Shown here in pieces: positions 17,839 to 25,475 of a stretch of 64,000 bases of DNA (position 1 is its first letter; each line of letters begins with the position of its first letter). Both the position numbers and the translations under genes were made by a program. Origin of the DNA: Polaromonas vacuolata (GTDB lineage Bacteria; Pseudomonadota; Gammaproteobacteria; Burkholderiales; Burkholderiaceae_C); NCBI RefSeq assembly GCF_012584515.1, contig NZ_CP051461.1, forward strand, positions 1,979,501 through 2,043,500. The letters are read 5' to 3'. The notes under the pieces were generated by a model that had not been told where the DNA came from, ran no database searches, and worked only from the letters and a program-made list of their open reading frames with translations.

Positions 17839-18102
17839 GTGTTCAAACAAACTGATTCACTCAAACCCTTTCGAGCCCACTTGTTCAAACATGACAGGCG
17901 GGCGATGTTTCTAACAGGTGCCAGCCTATTAGTCGCTACGGTTGGATATTTTTACCTTAGGCAGCGCAAGAAGTGTCAAAAGAAAGTTTTATCGACTTCA
18001 AATTGTGTAGCACCAGAAAGCGATTTTTTTGATTCGGCCCTACCTTTATCTGAAGATCAACTGCAGACATTAGATCTACAGACCGGAACGGCTATGTATT
18101 AA
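17839..18102 (+). CDS. Small single-span membrane protein, hypothetical
   Basis: 87 residues from a GTG start. Residues about 23-40 (MFLTGASLLVATVGYFYL) form one hydrophobic segment preceded by HDRRA, giving a twin-arginine look, and followed by a basic patch and an acidic tail. No family is recognised, and no good ribosome site precedes the GTG, so the true start or even the reality of the gene is uncertain. It lies between the NRPS and a binding-protein pseudogene. Confidence 0.33.
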   Translation: MFKQTDSLKPFRAHLFKHDRRAMFLTGASLLVATVGYFYLRQRKKCQKKVLSTSNCVAPESDFFDSALPLSEDQLQTLDLQTGTAMY

Positions 18103-18116
18103 CGATCACTGCACAA

Positions 18117-18167
18117 ACCACCCACCACCCACCACCCATTTCTGCCAGCTCAGTTCTGCCAGCTCAG
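18117..18167. repeat. Two adjacent short tandem repeats
   Basis: ACCACCC is repeated three times in perfect tandem (18117-18137), and a 14-base unit TTCTGCCAGCTCAG is repeated twice in perfect tandem (18140-18167). Both lie just upstream of the binding-protein pseudogene start. Confidence 0.85.
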
Positions 18168-18187
18168 TTACCACCATACACAGTTTT

Positions 18188-18674
18188 ATGAAACCACGCT
18201 TTAAATCTAAAAGCTGTCGATTAATAGCCAACGTTTTATGTCTAGCGGGATGGCTGGCCTCTACCACTACAACTGCCAATGCTGACTTAATTGAACAAAT
18301 AAAGCAGCGTGGAATCATTGTGGTTGGCGTCAAAAAAGATGTTCCGCTGTGGGGTTTTAAAAATACCACTAATGGGCGTATAGAGGGACTTGAGCCGGAT
18401 CTGGCAGAAGACATTGCGCGCCGACTTGGCGTTAAGTTGGAACTTCGTGGCCTAAGCACGGATGAGCGCATACCCGCGTTACAAAGCGAGCGAATTGACG
18501 TCTTAATCGCAACCCTGTCGCATACGCAAGAGCGTGAAAAATTAATGACCTTAGTCGCGCCAGACTACTACGCATCTGGAGTAAGTGTTTTGGCTAAAAA
18601 GCGCGATAAATTTAACGTGTGGGATGATTTAAGAAACCGGCGAATTTGCAGCCGCAGAGGTGCTTTTTATAACC
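18188..18674 (+). pseudogene. Polar amino-acid binding protein, 5' part, split by IS30 element
   Basis: N-terminal part of a family-3 extracellular solute-binding protein. The signal peptide ends about ANADL, followed by KQRGIIVVGVKKDVPLWGF and RIDVLIATLSHTQER, which are lobe-1 hallmarks. The reading frame runs to FYN and then enters the transposon, giving a premature stop at 18691. Removing the element and one copy of the ACC target repeat joins this part in frame to 19767-20188: 487 + 422 = 909 bases, 303 codons, restoring FYNRLITVKYG. A binding protein of this type feeds polar amino acids to an ABC permease. Confidence 0.88.
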
Positions 18675-18699
18675 CGCGGATTCAAGTCTGAAGTGCAAC
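18675..18699 (+). repeat. Left inverted repeat of the IS30 element
   Basis: Twenty-five bases beginning CGCGGATTCAAG and ending TGAAGTGCAAC; pairs with the right end with mismatches only at positions 1, 13 and 14. Confidence 0.9.
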
Positions 18700-18775
18700 T
18701 TTGAAACTAACCGGACGGGTGGGTGAGATGTGAGAGCATCCAAGCTTCCCGACCACCAAGTCAAAGTTGCCCAGA

Positions 18776-19732
18776 ATGATTTACACACACCTCACCCGTG
18801 ACGAACGTTACCAGATTGCAATCCTCGCCAAAGCAAACTTCAATCAAAGTGAAATTGCAAAAATGATGGACCGTGATAAATCGAGCATCAGCCGTGAGTT
18901 GCGTCGTAACCGCGGTCTACGAGGCTATCGCCCTAAGCAGGCAAATGACAAAGCCCAAGAACGTAGACTTGCCTGCGCCAACAGTCCTAGAGTTGCTGAC
19001 TCGACATGGGCTGTAGTGGAGGAAAAGTTGGCTGAGGCTTGGAGCCCCGAACAAATCAGCGGCCACCTCGAAGCTCGATGCCAACCCGGTGTTAGCTATG
19101 AGAGCATTTACCAGTACATCTACGCTGACAAACGCGCGGGCGGCAGCTTGCATAAAACACTGCGTTGCCAGAAGACGCGAAAAAAACGCAGCAGCGGCCG
19201 TGAACGGCGCGGCACCATCTCTCGCCAGGTCTCAATAGAACTGCGACCCGCCATCGTGCTTGAGCGTGCGCGCTTTGGCGACTGGGAGGCTGATCTGGTG
19301 ATTGGTGCCGGGCAGAAGCAAGCCCTAGTGACGATTAACGAGCGTGTCTCTCGGTATTCAATAATTTTCCACGTGCCATTCAAAACAGCGCAAGCCGTAG
19401 GGGACGCGTTAATCACTTTACTTAAACCATTCGCTCATTGCGTGCACACACTCACGACAGATAACGGCAAGGAATTTTCTCAGCATGAACGAATAGCTTC
19501 TGCGCTGAGTGCAGATTTCTTTTTCGCCCATCCATACGCCTCGTGGGAGCGTGGGGCAAACGAGAATATGAACGGTTTGATTCGCCAGTTTTTCCCAAAG
19601 GGGATGCGCTTTAATTGCATCACCGACGATGACATTGCTTTAGCGATGCACAGGCTCAATCATCGTCCTAGAAAATGTTTGGGGTATCGAACACCGCATC
19701 AGGTTTTTATGGAAGAGTTAAAGTCCAACTAA
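18776..19732 (+). CDS. IS30-family transposase
   Basis: 318 residues from the ATG at 18776 (a TTG three codons earlier is in frame). The N-terminal helix-turn-helix region reads LTRDERYQIAILAK and KSSISRELRRN, typical of IS30. The DDE catalytic core is visible: Asp in DWEADLVIG, Asp in TTDNGKEF, and Glu in WERGANENMNGLIRQFFPKG. The length is normal and the frame uninterrupted, so the enzyme is likely functional. It binds the inverted repeats at both ends of the element. Confidence 0.95.
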   Translation: MIYTHLTRDERYQIAILAKANFNQSEIAKMMDRDKSSISRELRRNRGLRGYRPKQANDKAQERRLACANSPRVADSTWAVVEEKLAEAWSPEQISGHLEARCQPGVSYESIYQYIYADKRAGGSLHKTLRCQKTRKKRSSGRERRGTISRQVSIELRPAIVLERARFGDWEADLVIGAGQKQALVTINERVSRYSIIFHVPFKTAQAVGDALITLLKPFAHCVHTLTTDNGKEFSQHERIASALSADFFFAHPYASWERGANENMNGLIRQFFPKGMRFNCITDDDIALAMHRLNHRPRKCLGYRTPHQVFMEELKSN

Positions 19733-19738
19733 CACGCT

Positions 19739-19763
19739 GTTGCACTTCAAGCTTGAATCCGCC
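19739..19763 (-). repeat. Right inverted repeat of the IS30 element
   Basis: Reverse complement begins GGCGGATTCAAG and ends TGAAGTGCAAC. It starts 6 bases after the transposase stop. Confidence 0.9.
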
Positions 19764-19766
19764 ACC

Positions 19767-20188
19767 GCCTTATAACTGTGAAGTACGGCATTAATTTAGT
19801 TGCCCTCTACAACAACCAAGCCTCTATTAATGCACTGGGTGACGGTCGTTGTGACGGCTTACTCTACGACGACACCAATATCGTTGCACTGCTGCAAACC
19901 ACGCGCTGGAGCAGTGACCATGAAATGCGACTGCCAACACTTTATGTCACACCATGGTCAATTGCACTGAGATCACAAGAACACGGCAGTGCTTTTGAAC
20001 GACTCATTTCTGATGCAATAGTTGATTGGCATAGAACCGGTCAATTATTAGAACTTGAGCGACATTGGAAAATCCCCGCATCGAGCTTTGCGCTCAAACA
20101 CAATCAAATTTGGAATCAAAAAAAAACTGACGGTACTTATTTCTGTGGAGAAAAACTCAACCCAGATACACCAAAGGAATGTCGATGA
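19767..20188 (+). pseudogene. Polar amino-acid binding protein, 3' part, after IS30 insertion
   Basis: C-terminal part of the split solute-binding protein. Reading continues in frame from the insertion point: KYGINLVALYNNQ, then DGRCDGLLYDD (the conserved hinge region of family-3 binding proteins) and VDWHRTGQLLELERHWKIP near the end. It has no start signal of its own beyond the IS junction. Its stop codon overlaps the methyltransferase start as ATGA, so the two were translationally coupled before the insertion. Confidence 0.88.
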
Positions 20189-20985
20189 ATGTGCCCGAAC
20201 CACTGGGCGAAAGCGATCTTCGCGCAACCTACGATAGCTACTTCGCGTCGAAGGAATATCAACAGCGCTATCCACACCCCAACATTGGAACGCTGGCATT
20301 TTTGCAGCGCCATGTCATGGGGCAATGTCAAAAAATTCTTGATGTGGGATGCGGCGATGGACGCTATGCCATCCCTATTTTGCAAGGCTGCAATGCTAAT
20401 GTCACAGGCTGCGATATTTCCGCTGCAGCGTTGAAGTCATTTCGCGATACAGCAGCAGCGCAGGCTATTTCTGATGCGCGGTTTGAGCTGCTGCATCATT
20501 CAGTTGAACAGATACATCAAAACAAATATTTTGACGCCATGCTGATGATTTTTGGCGTGCTAAGCCACATTAAAAAAAGTAATGCTCGTAAAGCCATGTT
20601 GCAAAAATTAAGGCAACTGGCTAAACCTAACTGCAAACTTATTTTGTCAGTTCCCAGCATTTGGCGGCGCAGACCTTGGGACTTGTTGGCATCAGCTTTT
20701 CATCATGACAGCATGCTTTGGGGGGACATCAGTTTTAACCGAACTATTGCAGGTAAAACCCAAACCTTTCCGTATCACTTGTATAGCGTGAGCACGCTGA
20801 GGCTAGAGCTTAAACAAGCCGGTTGGCACTTAGTAGCGTGTGAAGCAGAAAGTTTGTTCCCAGAGTGGCTAGTTACCCAACACGAACGACTTGGAAAAAT
20901 TGATCATTTTGCCCAACGTCTACTGCCAGCTTCGTTGGGGTACGGCATTCGGGCGATGGCGGTTGCTGTTGAGGGGAGCGAATAA
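20185..20985 (+). CDS. Class I SAM-dependent methyltransferase
   Basis: 266 residues. Motif I is ILDVGCGDGRYAIPIL near residue 51, followed by acidic GCDIS at the end of strand 2 and ILSVPSIWRRRPWDLL later. I use the ATG at 20185, which overlaps the preceding stop as ATGA and has AAGGA six bases upstream; an ATG at 20179 is too close to that site. The substrate is unknown; the fold resembles Methyltransf_11/25 enzymes acting on small molecules or lipids. It sits inside an amino-acid transport locus, so its product may be linked to the transported compound. Confidence 0.8.
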   Translation: MNVPEPLGESDLRATYDSYFASKEYQQRYPHPNIGTLAFLQRHVMGQCQKILDVGCGDGRYAIPILQGCNANVTGCDISAAALKSFRDTAAAQAISDARFELLHHSVEQIHQNKYFDAMLMIFGVLSHIKKSNARKAMLQKLRQLAKPNCKLILSVPSIWRRRPWDLLASAFHHDSMLWGDISFNRTIAGKTQTFPYHLYSVSTLRLELKQAGWHLVACEAESLFPEWLVTQHERLGKIDHFAQRLLPASLGYGIRAMAVAVEGSE

Positions 20986-20987
20986 CT

Positions 20988-22675
20988 TTGAAGAACGCTA
21001 AATCGTGTGAAATCTTAAATTGCAGACGATTCGTCACCATTTTCAGATTTTTGTTTAGCCCAAGTTTTTTTCTTAGCGTGCTCGCACTAAGCCTGCTTGT
21101 GATGGTGAGGCCATTAATGGGCGAGACTTTGGCACAAATCAAAAAACGTGGCGAAATCATAGTCGGCGTAAAAACTGACTACCCACCATTCGGTCAGCTA
21201 ACGCCTGATGGGGAGATGCAAGGTTTAGAGCACGACTTGGCACAAGACTTAGCCAATCGAATTGGTGTGAAGCTAAAACGCGTGAGTGTGACGGGTGCTA
21301 ACCGATTACAAAAACTCGAAGAAGGCACGGTTGATATTTTGATTGCTACTTTGGGCGACACCGCTGAGCGCCGCAAAGTTAGTGCCTTAGTTGAACCCGG
21401 TTATTACCAGTCTGGCGCTACTTTACTGGCACGTCCACTTTCAAACTTAAAGAGCTGGCAAGACCTTCAGGGTAAAACCGTATGTATTTCGCAGGGCGGA
21501 TATTTCAACGCTTCAATGGCGCAAATGTATTTATTTACGCCACTCACATTTGACACGCCAGGCCAAGCCAAGCTCGCCTTACGAGATGGGCGTTGCATCG
21601 GCTATTTGTTTGACAACATAGCAGCATGGACAGAGTTACAAAAGCCTGAGTGGTCGGATTATCAAGTTTTATTGCCCGCAGAAAAAGTCGTGACCTGGCG
21701 ATTGCAATGCCAAGATCAGCTCAAACAAACGCCTTAGGACAAGTCATAAGCGACACCGTTATAGATTGGCATAGAAACGGATTTTTATTGGCATTAGAGA
21801 AAAAATGGAAACTTTCTGCATCGCCTTATCTCAGTAATATGCACAAACTGTGGTCACAAAAAACTGCTGACGAAACGGCCTATATATGCACAAAAAATAA
21901 GCATGGTTTTTTTCCTGTGCAATGTCAAACCCGCAGCTTGGTTGCAGCACACACACAAGAAAGCAAAGCCACGCGACAAATAGGTTTATATTTTAAAGAA
22001 TTCAGCGGTATAGACCTAAGCTTTATCTATGACGACTATGACAGACAACGATTTTTAACAGGTCTTGAAGGCACTGTTTTCTTAATGCTCTCAACACTTA
22101 TTTTAAGTTTACTTTTAGGAATAGGTGGCGCATTCGTTGTGGAGTCGAATCAAAAAATTTCTAAATATATGGTGCAATTAATCTCTGTTTATGCAGGTAT
22201 GACGCCACCACTTTTACAAATTTATCTGCTTTTATTTGGTGTCGGCAGTCTTTTGAGAGAGTTGTTTGAGCTGCAACTGAGCACATGGTTGGTTGTCGTA
22301 TTTTGTCTAAGTCTTTACACCGCTTCTTCAGTCATGCGTGCAGTGCTGGAATCATGCCAACATTTACGTATTGACAGACCAAATTTTCGCCTGCGGGTGA
22401 GCTCTCACCTGAGCATTGCACAGGCCTACGAAGGCGCGGCTGGATCAATCAGCGCATCCTTAATTAACGTCTCAAAAGCAAGCATGATCGCTTCAGCCAT
22501 TGCAGTCCCCGAGCTGCTCTCTGCGACGACGTCAATCATGTTGGACAGTGGCAATGTCAGCGAGATGATGAATACTTTACTCGTGACCTTCGTCGTACTC
22601 ATCGCCTTAACCAATCGCTTGATTAAAACCTTAGAAAATAAACTGCGGGAAAAAGCGGCAGAAATTTATGAGTGA
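20988..22675 (+). pseudogene. Binding-protein/permease fusion of a polar amino-acid ABC importer, frameshifted
   Basis: Residues about 35-300 form a family-3 binding domain (KKRGEIIVGVKTDYPPFG, DGRCIGYLFDN) and the rest a His/Glu/Gln-type permease (about 5 membrane segments, EGAAGSISASLINVSKASM near the coupling loop). The frame breaks near 21697-21699: VVTW runs into LQCQDQ and stops at 21737, while the shifted frame continues IAMPRSAQ... to 22675. Adding one base (TGGCG to TGGGCG) gives 1689 bases, 563 codons, and restores WAIAMPRS, matching WSIALRS of the neighbouring binding protein. It is either a true pseudogene or a sequence error. Confidence 0.82.
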
Positions 22676-23306
22676 GATGTCAGCGTTAATCAAATGGACA
22701 CCCTTTTTATTGGGTGGCTTTGTCTGGAATATTGTGATTGGTGTTTTAGCCATGACGATAGGCTCGTTACTTGGCGTAGTGCTGGCCAGCTTGCGTCTGT
22801 CAGATAAAAAATGGCTCAGAAACATCAGTTATGGACTGACAACGCTGAGCTGCAATGTGCCCACTATTGTGTTTCATTTTTACTTGGTGATTATGCTGCC
22901 CAGCGATTGGGCGATACCGGGACTTGAGTGGACGATTAATTTTCCCGCTTGGCTAAAAGCATCCTTGGCCTTAGCTATCGCCGTATTGGGTTTTACTTCT
23001 AATAATTTAATGATTGCCCTGCGTCAATGGCGTGCTGGGAATCACGCCGCAGCGATGCTGTTTATTCCCGCATGGATTAACTATATGCTGATCATCATCA
23101 TGGCATCTAGTACAGCGTCAATTATTGGTGTTAGCGAAATACTTAGTCGCTGTAATATCGTCATCTCTGCAAGTAATTACGGCAGTGATGGCCGGCTGAT
23201 GCTACCGGTATATTTGTATGTGAGTATGATTTTTTTAAGCTTTTGTTATCCACTCAATTGCTTGATGAAAAAACTCCAGTCATACCTTCGCGAAAAGTAC
23301 GTCTAA
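22668..23306 (+). CDS. Polar amino-acid ABC transporter permease
   Basis: 212-residue inner-membrane permease with about five hydrophobic segments. It is the second membrane half of the importer whose first half is fused to a binding domain upstream. The coupling-loop region reads RQWRAGNHAAAMLFIPAWINYML, a weak match to the canonical EAA loop. It overlaps the fusion gene by 8 bases, so the two are co-translated. No ATPase gene follows, so the system would need one from elsewhere. With its partner frameshifted, it is probably non-functional at present. Confidence 0.78.
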   Translation: MSEMSALIKWTPFLLGGFVWNIVIGVLAMTIGSLLGVVLASLRLSDKKWLRNISYGLTTLSCNVPTIVFHFYLVIMLPSDWAIPGLEWTINFPAWLKASLALAIAVLGFTSNNLMIALRQWRAGNHAAAMLFIPAWINYMLIIIMASSTASIIGVSEILSRCNIVISASNYGSDGRLMLPVYLYVSMIFLSFCYPLNCLMKKLQSYLREKYV

Positions 23307-23313
23307 GACTTAG

Positions 23314-23337
23314 TTTTAGTTTTAGTTTTAGTTTTAG
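23314..23337. repeat. TTTTAG tandem repeat
   Basis: Four perfect copies of TTTTAG follow the permease stop closely, preceded by a partial TTAG. A simple-sequence repeat in the gap before the next gene. Confidence 0.85.
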
Positions 23338-23520
23338 TCGCTTATTTGCAGCAAAAACTGATCTGCAATATTTTTCAGACACGAGCTGTCAACGCTTTAT
23401 GAGCGCAAACTCAAAAATCTAAGCCATCAAAGTATTTTGGAAGTGTGAGTTATAGTGAAAAAAGCTGTGTCCAGCTTGGCAGGCTTGGCCTGTTCCCATT
23501 CATTAAAGAACTGATACAAC

Positions 23521-24447
23521 ATGCTCCAATCCGCAATCGAAGTTATGCCGCGCGACCTCAGCGCATACAAAACCGGTAACACCGGCATTGACTATGTGCA
23601 CCGCTTCGAGTCGGGCAAACCCGGCCCACATGTGATGATTAACGCATTGACACATGGCAATGAATTTTGCGGCATGACAGCTGCTTGCCACTTGTTAGAC
23701 ACCGGCTTGCGCCCACTGCTAGGCACTTTAACGATCAGCTTTGCCAATGTCCAAGCCTATGAAACCTTTAACCCAGAGAGTCCGTTCGAGTCTCGCTTAA
23801 TCACCCACAATCTCAACCGTGTTTGGTCTAGCCAATGGTTAGATGGAAATGAAGACAGCAGCGAGCTGCGCCGCGCTCGCGAAATGCGACCAGCTGTCGC
23901 AGCAGCCGATCACATACTAGACATACATTCAACCAGCCAAGATGTTGTCCCCTTTTGGGTCTATCCCGGCTTTGCTCGCAACGCCGCCGTAGCTATGGCC
24001 TTGCCCAGTCCTGGCGTTCATTTGGTCATGCCCAGCGGTATGAACTCTGGCACGCCACTGATTCAACACGGTCAACATGGAAAAGCCACCGGCAGCGGTA
24101 CTGCCATGGTGGTGGAATGCGGTCAGCATTTCTTGCAAGCTACTGGCGACCTCGCCATAAAAATCAGCCTAGACTATCTCGCTCATTTTGGATTGATTCA
24201 ACAACGCCTAGAATCAACCACGCCGCAACGCCGCTTTGAATTGATAAGTACACATGTCATTGCAAATGATGACTTTGTATTTAGCCGGCCAGTAGTTGGT
24301 TTCGAGACCTTCGCGAATGGCGAACTCATAGCCACAGATGGCGACCAAGAAGTACGCTCACCTTGCGATGACTGTACTATTTTCATGCCTGCACGCAGTG
24401 TCAAAGTCGGTCATGAAGGTGTTTACTTAACGCGGCCGCTGAACTGA
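23521..24447 (+). CDS. Succinylglutamate desuccinylase/aspartoacylase-family deacylase
   Basis: 308-residue zinc carboxypeptidase-like enzyme (AstE/AspA fold). Zinc ligands are His and Glu of THGNEFCG near residue 42 and His of DIHSTS near 138; the catalytic Glu lies in MVVECGQH near 198. The family cleaves N-acyl amino acids to an acid and an amino acid. No arginine succinyltransferase (ast) genes are nearby, so this is not the classic AST operon. The substrate is therefore an unspecified N-acyl amino acid or amide. Confidence 0.82.
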   Translation: MLQSAIEVMPRDLSAYKTGNTGIDYVHRFESGKPGPHVMINALTHGNEFCGMTAACHLLDTGLRPLLGTLTISFANVQAYETFNPESPFESRLITHNLNRVWSSQWLDGNEDSSELRRAREMRPAVAAADHILDIHSTSQDVVPFWVYPGFARNAAVAMALPSPGVHLVMPSGMNSGTPLIQHGQHGKATGSGTAMVVECGQHFLQATGDLAIKISLDYLAHFGLIQQRLESTTPQRRFELISTHVIANDDFVFSRPVVGFETFANGELIATDGDQEVRSPCDDCTIFMPARSVKVGHEGVYLTRPLN

Positions 24448-24621
24448 TGCCGCGCGTGGCTTAAGCCACGTTTGATTGGCGGCGCAAACTTGTCTTTAGA
24501 TAAAATCTGTCCAGGCAAGCGCCAACTGTTGTTGTATAAAAATTAACTTGCCCAATTACGCGGCTAATTAATCAACACGGCCGCCAGCATCAATAACTCG
24601 CTTAACGAAGGAATATCATTC

Positions 24622-25059
24622 ATGGGGTTTTTTCTAGTCGCGCTGCAATTTTCATTGCTACTGCTACTGGCCAACTTAGCTGCACCAAATGTTGCGCAAG
24701 GCCAAATACCAGCCGGTGCATTACTGCTGGCGCTAAGCTCACTAGCCTTAATGGGCTGGACACTGATGCATAACCGTATCGGTAATTTCAACTTTCGCCC
24801 CATGCCCAAACCAGAAGGTCAACTAATCACAAGTGGACCGTATCGCTGGATTAGACACCCCATGTACACGGCGGCCTTGCTAGGCGCCTCAGCCATGGTA
24901 TGGACTGGCAACTTGTTGCCTGGCTTGTTGCTGTGGTTTGCATTGGCCAATGTACTGCTGCTAAAGTGCCGTCTGGAAGAGCGCTGGATGATCTTGCAAC
25001 ATCCCGATTACGCTAACTACGTGCTCCGCACTAAGCGATTTATCCCCGGTTTGATTTGA
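24622..25059 (+). CDS. Isoprenylcysteine carboxyl methyltransferase-family membrane protein
   Basis: 145 residues with about four hydrophobic segments. The ICMT/PEMT signature is clear in the second half: GPYRWIRHPMYTA near residue 71, then EERWM and YxxYxxxTKRFIPGL at the C-terminus. Bacterial members are membrane methyltransferases of unknown substrate. It stands alone; GAAGGAATA precedes the ATG by about 10 bases. Confidence 0.8.
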   Translation: MGFFLVALQFSLLLLLANLAAPNVAQGQIPAGALLLALSSLALMGWTLMHNRIGNFNFRPMPKPEGQLITSGPYRWIRHPMYTAALLGASAMVWTGNLLPGLLLWFALANVLLLKCRLEERWMILQHPDYANYVLRTKRFIPGLI

Positions 25060-25078
25060 AGATTAATAGGTTTAATGG

Positions 25079-25101
25079 GCTGAGTGAAGACTCAGCGTTT
25101 T
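25079..25101 (+). terminator. Probable terminator of the ICMT-family gene
   Basis: GCTGAGT (25079-25085), loop GAAG, ACTCAGC (25090-25096), then GTTTT. The T run is short. Confidence 0.5.
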
Positions 25102-25140
25102 AGCCAGTTATCTGAAAAATTGGATTGGGCACTAGAAACT

Positions 25141-25178
25141 AAAAAGCCCCGCATTACTTTGAAAGTAAAACGAGGCTT
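25141..25178 (-). terminator. Terminator downstream of the tRNA-Lys genes
   Basis: On the minus strand an AAGCCTCG...CGGGGCTT hairpin with an inner stem (TTACTTTCAAAGTAA) is followed by TTTTT. It lies about 40 bases past the second tRNA. Confidence 0.65.
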
Positions 25179-25218
25179 ATACAACTTATGCACAACAAGC
25201 GCATAAGTTGCAAGTGAC

Positions 25219-25294
25219 TGGTGGGTCCTGCGGGGGTCGAACCCACGACAAACGGATTAAAAGTCCGCTGCTCTACCAACTGAGCTAAGGACCC
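25219..25294 (-). tRNA. tRNA-Lys (anticodon TTT)
   Basis: Cloverleaf with acceptor stem GGGTCCT/AGGACCC, D-arm AGCTCAGTTGGTAGAGC, anticodon loop CTTTTAA, T-arm GTGGGTTCGACCCCC, discriminator A and an encoded CCA end (25219-25221). Decodes AAA/AAG. It is identical to the neighbouring tRNA-Lys except in the acceptor stem. Confidence 0.97.
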
Positions 25295-25321
25295 AAAATG
25301 GATAAACCATTAAGAGTTAAA

Positions 25322-25397
25322 TGGTGGGATGTGCGGGGGTCGAACCCACGACAAACGGATTAAAAGTCCGCTGCTCTACCAACTGAGCTAACATCCC
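25322..25397 (-). tRNA. tRNA-Lys (anticodon TTT), second copy
   Basis: Same body as the copy at 25219-25294, but the acceptor stem is GGGATGT/ACATCCC, so all base pairs are kept through compensated changes. CCA is encoded (25322-25324). It lies 27 bases upstream of the other copy on the same strand, so the two are probably one transcript. Confidence 0.97.
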
Positions 25398-25475
25398 AAA
25401 TTTTCTCTCTATTTAGACATCTTTAAAGAAGTCCAGCCTCAAATTATAGCGTGCTTTATCGGCTCTTTTTAAAAA

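Larger units (their letters stand above)
18675..19763 (+). mobile_element. Complete IS30-family insertion sequence (1089 bp)
   Basis: Bounded by 25-base imperfect inverted repeats (22/25 identical) and flanked by a 3-base direct repeat ACC (18672-18674 and 19764-19766), the size expected for IS30-type transposition. It carries one intact transposase gene in the same orientation as the interrupted gene. Exact ends and intact ORF indicate a recent, possibly active, insertion. Confidence 0.93.

Noticed and set aside
19120-19416. Minus-strand ORF inside the IS30 element
   Set aside because: Antisense to the catalytic part of the transposase; IS30 elements carry a single gene.
18671-19777. A longer TTATAAC duplication flanking the IS30 element
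   Set aside because: TTATAAC does occur on both sides, but using it leaves ends of unequal length and a frameshifted gene. The 3-base ACC repeat gives equal 25-base ends and an intact reading frame.
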